This document shows, piece by piece, positions 44,094 through 55,706 of a stretch of DNA of 64,000 nucleotides. The position numbers were made by a program, and so were the translations under genes. The notes below the pieces were generated by a model, which saw nothing but the letters and a program-made list of their open reading frames with translations, ran no database searches and was not told where the DNA came from. This DNA comes from Macrolepiota albuminosa (lineage: Eukaryota; Basidiomycota; Agaricomycetes; Agaricales; Agaricaceae): assembly GCA_027475525.1 (NCBI GenBank), contig JAMWFC010000070.1:496001-560000 (forward strand), in the 5' to 3' direction. Positions within the stretch are counted from its first letter, which is position 1; each line of letters begins with the position of its first letter.

Positions 44094-45332
44094 ATGGCAG
44101 ATTCCACGATGTCTAACCCTGCTTCCTGGAGGCCAATTGAAGAGTTTCCTGGGCAATTATTTGCCGAAAGGACTTGGCTTGAAGGAGCAATCCTTCTTGG
44201 TGTGGTGTATGGAGCTGAACTGGTCATCTTCCTTATGTGCCTAAATCTTCTTGTGCGGCAAATTACTCGGAAAAATTGGAAGATACAGGTTCCCTTGGTC
44301 ATTTACATATGGATTCTATTCATCTGCAGCACTATCTTCATCGCTGCTAACTCAAACATGGCTCGCCTTTCATTTGTTGACAATCGGAATTTTCCTGGTG
44401 GTCCATCTGCATTTGAGACGGTTATGTTTTCAATCCCGGTTGACAATATGGGTAATGTTGCGTTCGTAATTGCAAACTGGCTAGCTGATGGCTTGATGGT
44501 AAACATTGTTTATCTCTCATAGCAATATGATGCTGATACTATGCCCTTCAACAGGTCTGGCGCTGGCTTGTAATTTACCAGAATTGTGCTATTCCTACAT
44601 GGATAGTCATGATCATCCCATGTGCTGCTCTTTTAGCTTCATTCAGTGAGTCACACTCTGGCACACTGTACTTCGAGCTATCAAGTTTCTAATAAACTAC
44701 AGTTCTAGGTGTTTTGTTCTTGATTCAGGTGTCTGGCCCGACTTTATCTTTATGGGCTTCAACAACAGTCAATTTCACCCTCCCTTACTTCTGCACTTCA
44801 CTGGCTTTGAATATAGTCTCCACCATTTTCATCGTCGCTCGCCTATTATATTTCCGATATCGAATCTCTTCATCTCTTGGCCCAGGCTATGGCACTCAAT
44901 ACACAACAATCGCAGCCATGATAGTAGAGTCTGCTGCTGTGTATTCAATCTCTTCTCTTCTCTTCCTTGTCCCATTTATTGTCAACCACCCGATTCAAAA
45001 CGTGTTTCTAGGCATGCTCAGCCCAGCCCAGGTAAATTTTGTAGTCTGGTCATTTCCTTTAGAATGCACTTCTTACATTTTGGCAGGTCATTGCCCCTCT
45101 GTTGATCATATGGCGTGTGGCAGAAGGAAGGGCCTGGTCTCGACACACTGCAGTTCACATCACTTCATCGAACCATCCAGCTCCTCCCAAAACGGATGAT
45201 CTTACGACATTCACAGCAGCACAAAGGTCCAGGGTCACTCTGCAAGGGTCCGAACGCAATGTTTTTTCTACTCAGGACATTGAATTGAAGGGAAGTGGCA
45301 CTCATTCAGTGGAGGCTTCTGGGCGAGTCTGA
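44094..45332 (+). CDS. Seven-transmembrane fungal protein
   Basis: Exons 44094-44498, 44555-44645, 44703-45031 and 45087-45332 give 356 residues. About seven hydrophobic helices are visible: AILLGVVYGAELVIFLMCL, VPLVIYIWILFICSTIFIA, a helix ending WLADGLMVWRWLVI, IPTWIVMIIPCAALLASFI, LNIVSTIFIVARLLYF, VESAAVYSISSLLFLVPFIV and the last around LSPAQVIAPLLIIWRVAEG. A hydrophilic Ser/Thr-rich tail follows. This topology and the GGPSAFE/W-rich loops are common in agaricomycete hypothetical receptors of unknown ligand. It is not recognisably a pheromone or Pth11-type receptor. Confidence 0.8.
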
Positions 45333-45567
45333 TGTACAGCAAATACCGCCCTTTTTATGTGTTTTCTGTTCTCCAGACAAATTTCAGTATACATTTACTC
45401 TTCCTATGATATATGTTCATTTTAGAATTAGGATTATGCAATTTGATGCTTTGAGCAAAAAGGGACGGTAACTTACTTATCTGACTGAAATTATCGTTGA
45501 GAAGACCTCAAGAGTATCATATAAATTGAAAACAGATGTTGCAAAAAACACTTGTTATCAAGAGTGG

Positions 45568-46189
45568 CTACAAACTTTGCTGATCTAACCAAAGCTCCCA
45601 GCGCTCCTTCATCATATTGTAAGCTGCACTCCAATCTCGACAAGTATGTAGCGCTCCAACCCTATCAGTCTCAAAGTTTCGCGTGACAAAATCACCTGGC
45701 TCCAGCGTCAGATCTGCTGAACAAAGCGTTGTTTGGCGAAGGTAATTCAGACAATGATGTGTGTGACCGGCATTTACATCTCCACCCAGGGCCAGACTAA
45801 TGAACCGCATACAGTGCAGCTCATGAAACATCGTTACCATGAAGACCCGATCTTCTGGTCCAAGATGAACGTAGCCCCATCCCGCTGATGTGAGTGAGAG
45901 CCACTCTGAGTCGGAATCATTGCCAAGTAATTGGTAATGTCTGCTTTCTTCTGCATGCAGATAGACAAGCTCGGGTTCAGAGACGTGTAAGGGAAGAAAT
46001 TCAGGAAAGTCATGACCGCGCCACGCTGTGAATAGTCAATAACCGGTGATTCAAGGTGATGAGTCTGCAAATCTCACTATATGTGTTGTCTAGGTTAGAG
46101 CGTACATGTACTTGGAGAATGGCAAGCAGGAAAACTGTGATGCTTGCTGATATGAGGAAAATACCGAAGATTCTTCGTGCTACAGACAT
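45568..46189 (-). CDS. DUF3328 / UstYa-like protein B (one-base frameshift)
   Basis: Exons 46189-46112 and 46064-45568. Starts MSVARRIFGIFLISASITVF with a membrane segment, then LESPVIDYS, WRGHDFPEFLPLHVSEPE, GWGYVHLGPEDRVFMVTMFH, HTHHCLNYLRQTTLC and HTCRDWSAAY. The HxxHC metal-binding motif (HTHHC) is complete, unlike protein A. Between DYSQ and WRGHD one base seems missing near 46030, since exon 2 is 497 bp (3n+2). Either a sequencing error or a recent inactivation. It faces the 7TM gene and lies 0.6 kb from hydrolase A in divergent orientation. Confidence 0.8.
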
Positions 46190-46565
46190 TATGACGGGAA
46201 AACCAATGAAAGCAAGTGCTTGACATTAAAAAAGATCTGGTAACATGATAAATTTGGTTTAGAACAGTTTTCGTAACAAGCAAAATCTGTCTGGGGATAC
46301 CAGTTTGTAGGTAGTTCACATGAATTTGGGGAGTTTCGAATTGTGATGAAATCAGAAGCGTTCCATGTCTCTCACCGTTACCTAATTTGTTCCAAAAATT
46401 TGACTGGCCATGCCAGCCTGTACAAACTTGAAGCAGATGGTTCCGATAGGACCTACAGGTCCACATGCAACAGAATTTCTTCATCCAGATTTGTCTAAAT
46501 GGGATGTGAAGGTTCAGCCCCTTATCATAAGCGCTTACTGATGCAATTATCTCCGACAATATCTG
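46190..46565. other. Intergenic region
   Basis: No supported gene; an open minus-strand frame here has no recognisable features. Confidence 0.5.
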
Positions 46566-46716
46566 GGGCCGATTATGCGTTATTAATTAGAGTACCTTGC
46601 TTCCATCTTTACTGCTAGGCAGTAGCCGTGGTCTCGTGTCTCCTGTGATGGCCGTCTTGTCTGATGTGATCTTTTTGCTCTTGTGGTGTCGAGGCTTTGT
46701 TTACGAGGGACTGCAA

Positions 46717-46722
46717 TATAAA
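46717..46722 (+). promoter_or_regulatory. TATA box of hydrolase A
   Basis: TATAAA 41 bp before the ATG; the same box is kept in the duplicate gene (51415-51420). Confidence 0.55.
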
Positions 46723-46757
46723 CGGGCTTGCATCGGTATTTGTTGCAAGATAGCAGG

Positions 46758-47725
46758 ATGACTACCACTACGGGCAAAATCGACTTCCAGTATCAAGGCG
46801 TTACATATCATACCTGGTACAAACTCGTTGGTGACCTTCAGAGCACTAAATCTGGTGTGCGTCCTCTTATCGCTTTACATGGAGGTCCCGGCGTGTCACA
46901 CTCTTATATGACCCCTCACACCGACCTCTTTGCTTCGCACGGCATCCCAGTCATCCTTTACGACCAGATCGGCGGTGGTGAATCTTCTCACTACAAGGAT
47001 GCTCCGAAAGAGTTTTGGACTGCTGAACTCTTCATGGATGAGCTCGAAAATCTGCTCAACCATTTTGGTATCAGTGGGGATTACGATCTTGTAGGTCATT
47101 CATGGGGCGGCATGCTGGGTGCAAATTTTGCGGCGGCAAGACAGCCTGCTGGACTGAAGCACCTTATCATCACGGACACACCTGCGTCCATGGCGCTCTG
47201 GGAGCAAAGCACCGCTAGTCTTGTTGAGCAGTTGCCACAAGACGTACGCGATGTGATCAAGAGCCACGAGGCAGCGGGGACCACGAACGCTCCTGAATAT
47301 CAGGAGGCGATGATGGTGTTCTACAAGAAGCACGTCTGCAGGTTGGAGACGTGGCCCGATGCTCTCAACGCATCGTTCGCCGCCATGGAGGCCGACCCTA
47401 CTGTATACCATACCATGTTCGTGTTTCAGTACTTTCATATTCTCTATACTAAAAGGCTCCACACACTAGGCAAGGCCCTTCTGAATTCACAATCACAGGG
47501 ACTTTGAAGACATGGAACATCATCGACATTTTGCATACTATCAAAGTTTCTACGCTGATGATCAACTCCGTTTATGATGAAGCGCAGGATGTATGCATGC
47601 TTCCGTTTTTCAACAACATTCCCAAGGTCAAATGGGTTCAGTTCGCGAACAGCTCACATGTTCCCTTCTTCGAGGAGCGGGAGAGGTATATGAAGGTTGT
47701 GGGAGACTTTTTGATTACGGCGTAG
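46758..47725 (+). CDS. Alpha/beta-hydrolase A, prolyl aminopeptidase / amino-acid amidase type (S33)
   Basis: Exons 46758-47422 and 47470-47725 give 306 residues. LIALHGGPGVSHSYM (oxyanion HGGPG motif), YDQIGGGESS, the nucleophile elbow GHSWGGMLGANFAA, then TMFV...GPSEFTITGTLKTW after the intron, NSVYDEAQD (acid) and SSHVPFFEE (His). These complete the catalytic triad of the proline iminopeptidase family, whose members free N-terminal proline or hydrolyse amides. No signal peptide. About 94% identical to hydrolase B at 51.5 kb. Confidence 0.88.
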
Positions 47726-47765
47726 TATTAAGTAGCAGTGATGATAAGTTGAAACAGTGGTACAT

Positions 47766-48152
47766 CTACGCTTGTGAATTGTGGGTAAACTGCTAGAGTG
47801 CGACGTGAAAATTGGCCATGATCTGGGTGAATGTGAAGCCAGCAGCCGGCCTGCTGAGGAACACGACTTGGACACCATCGCCGTCAAGTGATTCCGAGAA
47901 CGATGTGTTCTTCGAAGCAGACGTTGGACTGCAGGCCAAAACCAACGTGCCGCATGGAGAAAGAGTGTGCGGGTATTGCTGAACCCGACGTTAGCGCCGA
48001 GGCTCAAGCGACGAGGACGAGGTGTATGTGCGCCACTGGTATTTATGTAATATTATATATAGATCATTACGATTTTTGTCACCTGCTGTTAACGACATCC
48101 AGCTTCGTCTGTCGTCTCTCTCCTGTTCCATCCCTGTGACCACACCCTGCAT
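47766..48152. other. Intergenic region
   Basis: SUMO promoter region; no other feature seen. Confidence 0.5.
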
Positions 48153-48665
48153 ATGTCTGATAATGAGGCGTCCCAGCACCAGAGGCGGGATGATGTCAAA
48201 TCTGAAGATGCCAATAGCACCATCAACATCAAGGTTCTTTCTCTAGCTGCTCATGCATCCGTTGCCCTGACTCGCCCTTAGGTCATGAGCTCGACAGGCG
48301 AAGAGGTCTTTTTCAAGATTAAACGGAGCACAAAGTTGAGTAAGCTCCAGGGCGCGTATGCGAACAAAGTTGGCAAGGACATAAGCAGTATCCGGTCCGT
48401 CCAATCACGCCCCTTTCTGGCTCCCTTGTTCATTGCTTCTTAGGTTCTTGTATGATGGTGCACGTATCAGCGAGGATGACACGCCTACCAGTCTCGCTAT
48501 GGAAGACAATGGTCCATCTTTCCTCCGCCCCATTACCTCTTCTTGCCTACTGATTGATCTCCCTCCTAGATACCATCGATGTCATGGTCGAACGTACGTC
48601 GTGTTCTTTGTTAACTCCAGCTTATATCACAGCCAACAACTACAGAGGTCGGCGGCTCCACTTAA
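48153..48665 (+). CDS. SMT3: SUMO (Smt3)
   Basis: Ubiquitin-like modifier. Exons 48153-48233, 48282-48394, 48444-48511, 48570-48593 and 48646-48665 give 101 residues. A flexible N-terminus is followed by INIKVMSSTGEEVFFKIKRS, RFLYDGARISEDDTPTSLAM and EDNDTIDVMVEQVGG, then a two-residue tail, Ser-Thr, that Ulp1-type protease must remove to expose Gly-Gly. All junctions are in frame. The third and fourth introns flank a 24-bp microexon. Confidence 0.95.
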
Positions 48666-48739
48666 TCACCACTTGTAGTCAAAAACTTGAGTGTCGTTTT
48701 GAGAGCACTCCTTTGCTCATTGGGCAAGATTCTGCCCAC

Positions 48740-48900
48740 CACTGAGATCAATTTATGCACGTCGTGCTCCTGTCCTCGGAGATCTTTTGCTGTCTGTTGA
48801 TGAGGCAACCTCTGTTGAGAGGCATGCGCGTGCTTGGTGCTGATCTTGTTGGGTTCCAGACGGTGAACTATGCAGCGCCAGCCTTGGCAATCACTCCACT
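48740..48900 (+). pseudogene. Trehalose-6-phosphate synthase (GT20) fragment
   Basis: HVVLLSSEIFCCLL, PLLRGM, LGADLVGFQTVNYA matches the conserved FPSSEIFR...GADLVGFQT block of the GT20 family. Flanking sequence does not continue the domain. Looks like an isolated decayed fragment; the match is short, so it is not certain. Confidence 0.5.
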
Positions 48901-50723
48901 CTTAAGTAATATATTTAGGGTCGATTCTATATATGCATATAAGAATGAAGCATATTGCGTGCCTGGCTCTCATTGCGTATATATATATGCAATCTGTAGG
49001 ACAATTTTTCGGCAGCTTGAAATTGTCGTGACGGGTGAGTCTTTGCTTTTTCTTTTCTCTATTCTTATTCTATGTCTAGGCTGCATTCGTGGCAGTCGTG
49101 CCGACCTTGGCGTCGATGCCAGTTATGCAGCCATAGCCTATCTTCTTTGACCCAAATCTTGTCTCACATACATTTTTCCTAGCAATAATTCTCACATACT
49201 TTCCGTTTGATGCCAACGCCGTATTGTGGGATCGATCTATGTGCTTAGTAAAGCCATGCGATGATTTGGATGAGGTGGATACTCAACTTGGGGAGCTTCT
49301 TGCCAGTTCTACGTCAGTGTCAAATGAACAAATTCTCAAACGCCGCCGGTCTCATCTGCGCCCTAAAGATGCCTGTCGACGAGAATGCATAGAACGACGA
49401 GCACAGAGCTAATCCTATCAAAAAATTACTAGAAAACGATGTCCAAGGTCACGACTTCTCCGACAGCTAGCTCGATCTACCCATCTTCTCGACGCGACAC
49501 CGATAGCGCTTCTATCATCTCCTCAACAGGTACAAAACGAGGGGAAGAAACGACCTTGGCGTCGGTCGACCGTACAACGTAGACCAACTGGTCTTGCAAG
49601 TGCAATCGCTGCTTCCAGCCTCGCAATGGCCAATCACAGCCTTACTTCTGCCGCTTGAGCACAGTTTGCAGCAGCATCGGGGACAGCGCAGTCGCCACAA
49701 TCTCGGCCCTCTCGAAAACTGTCATCTGCCAGAGGGAATACCATAGCCAAACGTAGCTGTAAGGGAAATCGCACGTACGCATTAATCTTACTAGATTTAC
49801 GCGGTCCTCGTCCGTCAGCCTGTCCCGCCGTCATTGGGTGCCATCCCAGCTCTTCCGCAACTGTCAGCTGTGGCGCCATCTTCTGTGATAACGCTGCCAA
49901 TTGCTCCTGTTAAGGACTTTGATCTAGTTCTAGAGTTCCGGGAGAGCCCAAATAAATGACGGATATTTCCTCGCGGCGTAGTTACTTGTGGAAGAACCAC
50001 CAGCCTACCTGCAGAAAAAGCGTTGTATCGAGCTGTAATCAGAACCTGCTTGTCGTTTGCAGATCCTGCAGAATCAAAGTCCTCTTCTGTGGTCAGGACC
50101 GGCGGGGCCTTTAGTTGGTCCAGCAATAGTGGAACCTCAAGCTGCTACATTCGTCCTGGAAAGGACGCCGTTAGCTATATGGGATGCCGTATCACGTTGG
50201 GCTGGGAATCAAGAGAATTTGCAGCAGAACAAGATGAAGCTCGATGTAATGGTAAGCTCATCCTCATGTAATGTCTGATTTTCCTTCATCTCTCGCAGAA
50301 ATCGATCGACAGTTTATGCTTGGGCTATCAACTTTCTGAAGGATTATTAATGACTCAGCTGCAGACTGTGGGTATTTTTGTGTCTTCATCATAATGACGG
50401 TATTCAGCTTTGTCAATATCTCTAGGTATCCGCCCCCACATACGCTATGAAAAACCTCAAATCGGCTACGTCGACTCTTACTAGAGCAAAATGTAAAGTC
50501 GCCAGTAAATCAAAAGCTACCGCCCAGCAAATACATCATAATCTAGATGATACTCAGGCTGTTCAAAAACCCTCCATTGAAACGTAAACGTGCTGCTCAC
50601 CACCACTGCTATACCTATCCAGTGTGTATCATGCAAAAATCAAGATGTACTTTGATCTTAGGTGGACGTAGGTATTCCACCACATTTCTGATTCATAATG
50701 ATCCATTTTGTCAAAAACAAATA
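48901..50723. other. No clear gene; scattered coding-like pieces
   Basis: At 49195-49412 the plus strand reads DANAVLWDRSMCLVKPCDDL and ELLASSTSVSNEQILKRRRS, which looks coding but could not be joined to other exons. The rest gives no family. Possibly decayed genes or transposon debris. Confidence 0.4.
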
Positions 50724-50971
50724 TCCAACGCGATATCACCGTCTGATTTCTAAGTAGTCAAAGGGAGATCCAGACAAAAGTCGTAATTCTCTTCACCCAA
50801 TTAAGAGACGTCTATAAGAAAGCCATAATGTAGATCTGTCACAGCCAGTCATGCATGAATACTATTGTCTACGGGTTGAAAAGAGAATAATCGACATACA
50901 TTATATAGAAGATGAAGTACAGAACAATCTAAAAGATGCGACGCAAAATGTGTGTGTATGGGTATCCTACT
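50724..50971. repeat. Direct repeat R1
   Basis: About 250 bp repeated at 53112-53371 (R2) with scattered changes. R1 and R2 bracket the second hydrolase gene. No coding signal. Confidence 0.85.
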
Positions 50972-51247
50972 GTGGGAACAGCGTCCGTGACGGTGTTACC
51001 ACAAGAGATTAATCGAGAGAACTGGGTGTGAAGAAGCTAGAGTACTCTAACACTGTACTAGTTTATATAGTCTCGGTAACTAGAGTACCCGGTAGCGACT
51101 GAAATCACAAGGTATAGCAGGAACGAGAGTAAGAGTTGAATATTGAATAACTAAAGGGTCACGGCCGTTACAGCTACCTAATTGGGTCAAAAAAAAGTTG
51201 GTCGTGTTTTGTTGTCCACGACTGTAGCTCCGACGTCGACAGTATCT

Positions 51248-52460
51248 AGGGCCGATTATGCGTTATTAGCGCCTTGCTGCCATCTTGACTGCATTTTACC
51301 TTGGCGCAATGTGTATGTAGGCGGTAGCCGTGGTCTCGTGTCTCCTGTGATGGGTCTTGTCTGATGTGATCTTTTTGCTCTTCTTGTGGTGTTGTAGCTT
51401 TGTTTACGAGGGAATATAAACGGGCTTGCATCGCCATTTGTTGCAAGATAGCAGGATGACTACCACCACTGGCAAAATCGACTTCCAGTATCAAGGCGTT
51501 ACATATCATACCTGGTACAAACTCGTTGGTGACCTTCAGAGCACTAAATCTGGTGTGCGTCCTCTTATCGCTTTACATGGAGGTCCTGGCGTGTCACACT
51601 CTTATATGACTCCTCACGCCGACCTCTTTGCTTCGCACGGCATCCCAGTCATCCTTTACGACCAGATCGGCGTCGGTGAATCTTCTCACTACAAGGATGC
51701 TCCGAAAGAGTTCTGGACTGCTGAACTCTTCATGGATGAGCTCGAAAATCTGCTCAATCATTTTGGTATCAGTGGGAATTACGATCTTGTAGGTCATTCA
51801 TGGGGCGGCATGCTGGGTGCAAATTTTGCGGCGGCAAGACAGCCCGCTGGACTGAAGCGCCTTGTTATTGCGGACTCACCTGCGTCCATGGCGCTCTGGG
51901 AGCAAATCGCCGCTAGTCTCGTTGAGCAGTTACCACAAGACGTACGCGATGTGATCAAGAAACACGAGGCGGCAGGGACCACGAACGCTCCTGAATATCA
52001 GAAGGCAATGATGGTGTTCTACAAGAAGCACGTCTGCAGGTTGGAGCCATGGCCCGATGCTCTCAACGCATCGTTCGCCGCCATGGAGGCCGACCCTACT
52101 GTATACCATACCATGTTCGTGTTTCAATACTTTCATATTCTCTATACTAAAAGGCTCCACTCGCTAGGCAAGGCCCTTCTGAATTCACAATCACAGGGAC
52201 TTTGAAGACATGGGACATCATCGACATTTTGCATACTATCAAAGTTCCTACGCTGATGATCAACTCTGTTTATGATGAAGCACAGGATGTATGCGTGCTT
52301 CCGTTTTTCAACAACATTCCCAAGGTCAAATGGGTTCAGTTTGCGAACAGCTCACATATTCCCTTCTTCGAGGAGCCGGAGAGGTATATGAAGGTGGTGG
52401 GAGACTTTTTGACTATGGCGTAGTATTAAGTAGCAATAATGATAAGTTGAAACAGTGGTA
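51248..52460 (+). repeat. Segmental duplication copy B
   Basis: Partner of 46564-47765. It is bracketed by direct repeats R1 and R2, suggesting the duplication moved with flanking DNA. Confidence 0.9.
51456..52423 (+). CDS. Alpha/beta-hydrolase B, prolyl aminopeptidase / amino-acid amidase type (S33)
   Basis: Exons 51456-52120 and 52168-52423, the same lengths as hydrolase A. HGGPG, YDQIGVGESS, GHSWGGMLGA, NSVYDEAQD and SSHIPFFEE are kept, so the catalytic triad is intact. Differences from A fall mostly in the cap region (for example LKRLVIADSPAS for LKHLIITDTPAS), where substrate choice is set in this family. A changes YDQIG-V to YDQIG-G. The TATA box at 51415 is conserved. Both copies look functional. 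Confidence 0.88.
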
Positions 52461-53111
52461 TATCTATCTACACTTTCACGTTAGTGAATCGAGGTGAATG
52501 TGGGTTGATCGGTATCAGTCTAGTTTTTCATCGCGACCCATGTCAATGTACAAGAAGAGTGTCGTCCCAATCAACTCCGCCTAAGCTTAAGCAACGGAGA
52601 ACAACCTTCAGTCTAGTCTATCTCAATAGTATGATCCTTAAATATGCAAGGGTTTGAACCAGGATGCGTATGATTGTGACATATGGAACGTCTTTAATGA
52701 ACGCATTGCCGCAAGAATACCGATGATTGTACTATTCACAAGCCTTTAATAGACTTGGTTGCAACCGGTCAATCTAGATATTTGTCACGCTTAGGGTATG
52801 CGCAAGGACTAACGAGTTAAGAGGCTTAGCCGCCGCTAGTTGAAACATGCCCCAGAGACAGGGCTGGCCTTTCGATACCACGGGGCGCAGACGTATGACT
52901 GCCAAGACATAGCGCGCGCCTCTGCCGTGAGCGGGAGCTACGAGAAAACAAAGGGCAGAATACACAACTCAGTCGTCGAGCGAATGTATAATCTAGAACT
53001 TATCATCACTGCATGAAACCATACTACGCCCGCCTTGCGCTCCTATCTCTACGTTAGGTGATGAGTGACTGACTGATATAGATGCAGCAAGCCAAAGAAA
53101 GAAAAAAGACA
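52461..53111. other. Intergenic region
   Basis: No supported gene or repeat noticed. Confidence 0.5.
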
Positions 53112-53371
53112 CCCAACGCGATATCACCGTCTGATTTCTAAATAGTCAAAGGAAGATCCAGACAAAAATCGTAATTCTCTTCACCCAAATAAGAGACGTC
53201 TATAAGAAAGCCATAATGTAGATCTAACACAGCCAGTCATGCATGAATACTATCGTCTACGGTTTGGAAAGAGAATAATCGACGTACATTATATAGAAGA
53301 TGAAGTAGACTCTCCAGAATAATCTAATAGATGCGACGCAAATTAAGACGCATGTGCGTGTATGGGTATCT
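53112..53371. repeat. Direct repeat R2
   Basis: Second copy of R1; it lies just past the 3' end of the TFIIB-family gene, so it may be that gene's downstream region, of which R1 is a duplicate. Confidence 0.85.
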
Positions 53372-53514
53372 CTATCATCGCTAATCCTGCCCAATTGTAA
53401 TATAGTTCCAAATGGTCTGACGAGTGGCAAGCAGACACCCTCTGCTGTTTGAAAATGATATCTGGGTGTATCGCGTGTGTCGTGTCGGATTCGTATCGTT
53501 GTTTGCCGCTGTAA

Positions 53515-55706
53515 TCAGTCACACTCCTCCTCATATACACCATACGTACCGCCCGACCCAGCGCCAGGCGACATCGGTCTCCAGTCATCCAACACCACCT
53601 CGGCTTCATCCACCCCCACTCTCCCACTCGCCCTTGGTGGCGTCCTGGCTACAACCCCACGCTTGACAACTGCAGCAACTGCCTCAGCACTCCAATGTCC
53701 CGTATCACCATTCTCAGAGTCAACTTCAGAAAACGTTCCGTCTTCGTCCTTGTCAGATAACATTTCAAGTCCAAATAACGTCGTATCGTAAACACCAGCG
53801 TCGTCTTCCTTGTCCTCGTCATTGTCTTCGAGGAACCGCGCAAGCGCATCAAGATCCACGCGGCTTTTCTTTGGCTGCGCTTCCTTTTTACCACCTTTCC
53901 GTCTTCCCTCTGAGTTTCGCTTCTTTCCCCTGCCCTCCTTCGTACATACGTTTCCTTCTGAATTATCTTCATCATCCTCTCCAAGGATCCCAAGTACAAC
54001 GAACCGCCTCCACGCCTCCTCTGCCTCCTCCTTGGGTCTTATCAGCTCCTCTAATTCACCTTGCCCAAACAGTTCCTCATCCTCGATTGCATCCACACTT
54101 CCGCGAGACGCAGCGAGAAGTTGCAGACGCGTCGGAGGTGCACGTGAGTGGAAAACGCTTGATATGGGGGCAGTGAGGACATAAGATGGGAGCGAAGGTC
54201 GGGAGAATCCAAGTTTTAATGCGGGTAAAGATGGAGGCAAAGGTGCTGAGAGGAGAGAGGCCGGCATGCGGAGAGATTGTGGTGGTAAAGGTGCGCGACG
54301 GGTATTGTTTTGTAAGGGATTAAGAGATAGTGGGTCATCTTGAGATGGAGGGATGTCGCCTTGCTGGACCTGGGTATGCGGCTGGTGAAGGGGCTGTGGA
54401 GGTGAATCACAATCGGGTAACGGACCAGAGTGCGGGTTTAGAAGAAATTGAGTGGCATCGCGAAGCGGATGGTGAGAGGTTTTTTGGCGTTTTGCGGGTC
54501 GGGAAGGACTGCGTGTGAATGATGTCAATTGACTTGAAGAAGTCGGCGCTGAAAGAGACACTTTCTTGAGATCTTCGTCACTGTCATCCTTATCGTCTTC
54601 CATATCAAGCACTACAGTCGGTCTCAATTTACCACGCCATATTTCGTCTTGAAACTGAAGGACATCGGCAACGCCACGAGCGACAATGAGACGTTTACCA
54701 ATCTTTGCACGATTCTTGCCATTTGTAGTAAGTTGTGTGTACTTTCCAAGCCATGGGACTTGTTCAATCCAAGTATAAATCTCATCCTGAACAAGTTTAT
54801 AACGAGCCATGACAACATTACGGCTGGTCTTGTGGCAAGATGAGCCTAGAGCTTGTGCGAGTTCACCTAGCTGAGAAAGCGGAGATCGCAGGGCTGCTTC
54901 GAGGGAGACAAGGAAGATGGCGATCGCGGTCGGTGGACTAGGGAGCGAGTTAAGAGGATTGTCTGTGCCGAGACGAGCTAACAGAGTACAAAGGCTTGTT
55001 GCGGTGTTGAGAGCGGCCCGGAAAGAGACACCCTTGAGTTGAGAGACAAGAGAGGCAGGTATTTGGAAAGCCGACTTTGGGTCTAGAACAAGCGTGAGAT
55101 GCGCGAGGAGGTGCGGAAGATGAATGCTTGGGTCGGCCGGGGTGGGAGAAATGTTAAGAAGAGATGAAATAGATGTAAAGGTACGAACAAGAGTAGGACA
55201 TTGCACATTCAAAAGGTAGGCAATGTTATCTAAAGAATCAGGGCGGCGGTGTTCACGAAGAGCGAGGGATAGCGAAGCGCCGGCGACAAGCTTGGCTTTC
55301 CGGCCCCATCGAAATTTACCCGCCGTCATTGCTTGAGTGAAGATAAGGGTAGCTCGCGGAGATAGACCAGATGCATTGATAGAAGCCGCCAAGGAACTGA
55401 TGAACTGGGACATTACGTACTGCAAAGTGAATTTGATTAGACAACAGACAGGGCAGCAGTAGTGTTACATACGTGGTTCTTGACATTGTGTGATTCTTGA
55501 CTTTGCCCGGCTAAAGGGTAGCCCTGTGTGCGGAAGCTCTTAAGAATGGTAGGTTGGCAGGGATCAGAGGAGAGGCTATAGTGGCTGGAGTCTGCGAGGA
55601 TGGTCTGAGAGGGGTCGGCAAGCGTGCCACAGGTAGTACATATAGCAGAGCCGGCATCGTCGTTCCACTCGGTGTCGGCGCCGCAGTCTGTGCAGGCAGG
55701 GAACAT
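53515..55706 (-). CDS. TFIIB-family transcription factor, TFIIIB/BRF type
   Basis: Exons 55706-55473 and 55419-53515 give 712 residues. The zinc ribbon CTDCGADTEWNDD...CTTCG opens the protein, followed by two cyclin-like repeats (FISSLAASINASGLSPRATL, LVAGASLSLALREHRRPDSL; later LVSLEAALRSPLSQLGELA). The last 300 residues are low-complexity: Ser/Pro, then acidic and lysine-rich. This layout fits the RNA polymerase III factor BRF1 or a BRF2-like paralogue better than TFIIB, which is half as long. The sequence is diverged, so the exact member is uncertain. Start is 197 bp from trehalose phosphorylase in divergent orientation. Confidence 0.75.

Larger units (their letters stand above)
46564..47765 (+). 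repeat. Segmental duplication copy A
   Basis: The whole hydrolase unit with promoter is repeated at about 51248-52460, offset 4,698 bp within the gene. Coding parts have equal length and both are intact; the promoter has short indels. Duplication is old enough for about 18 residue changes. Confidence 0.9.
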
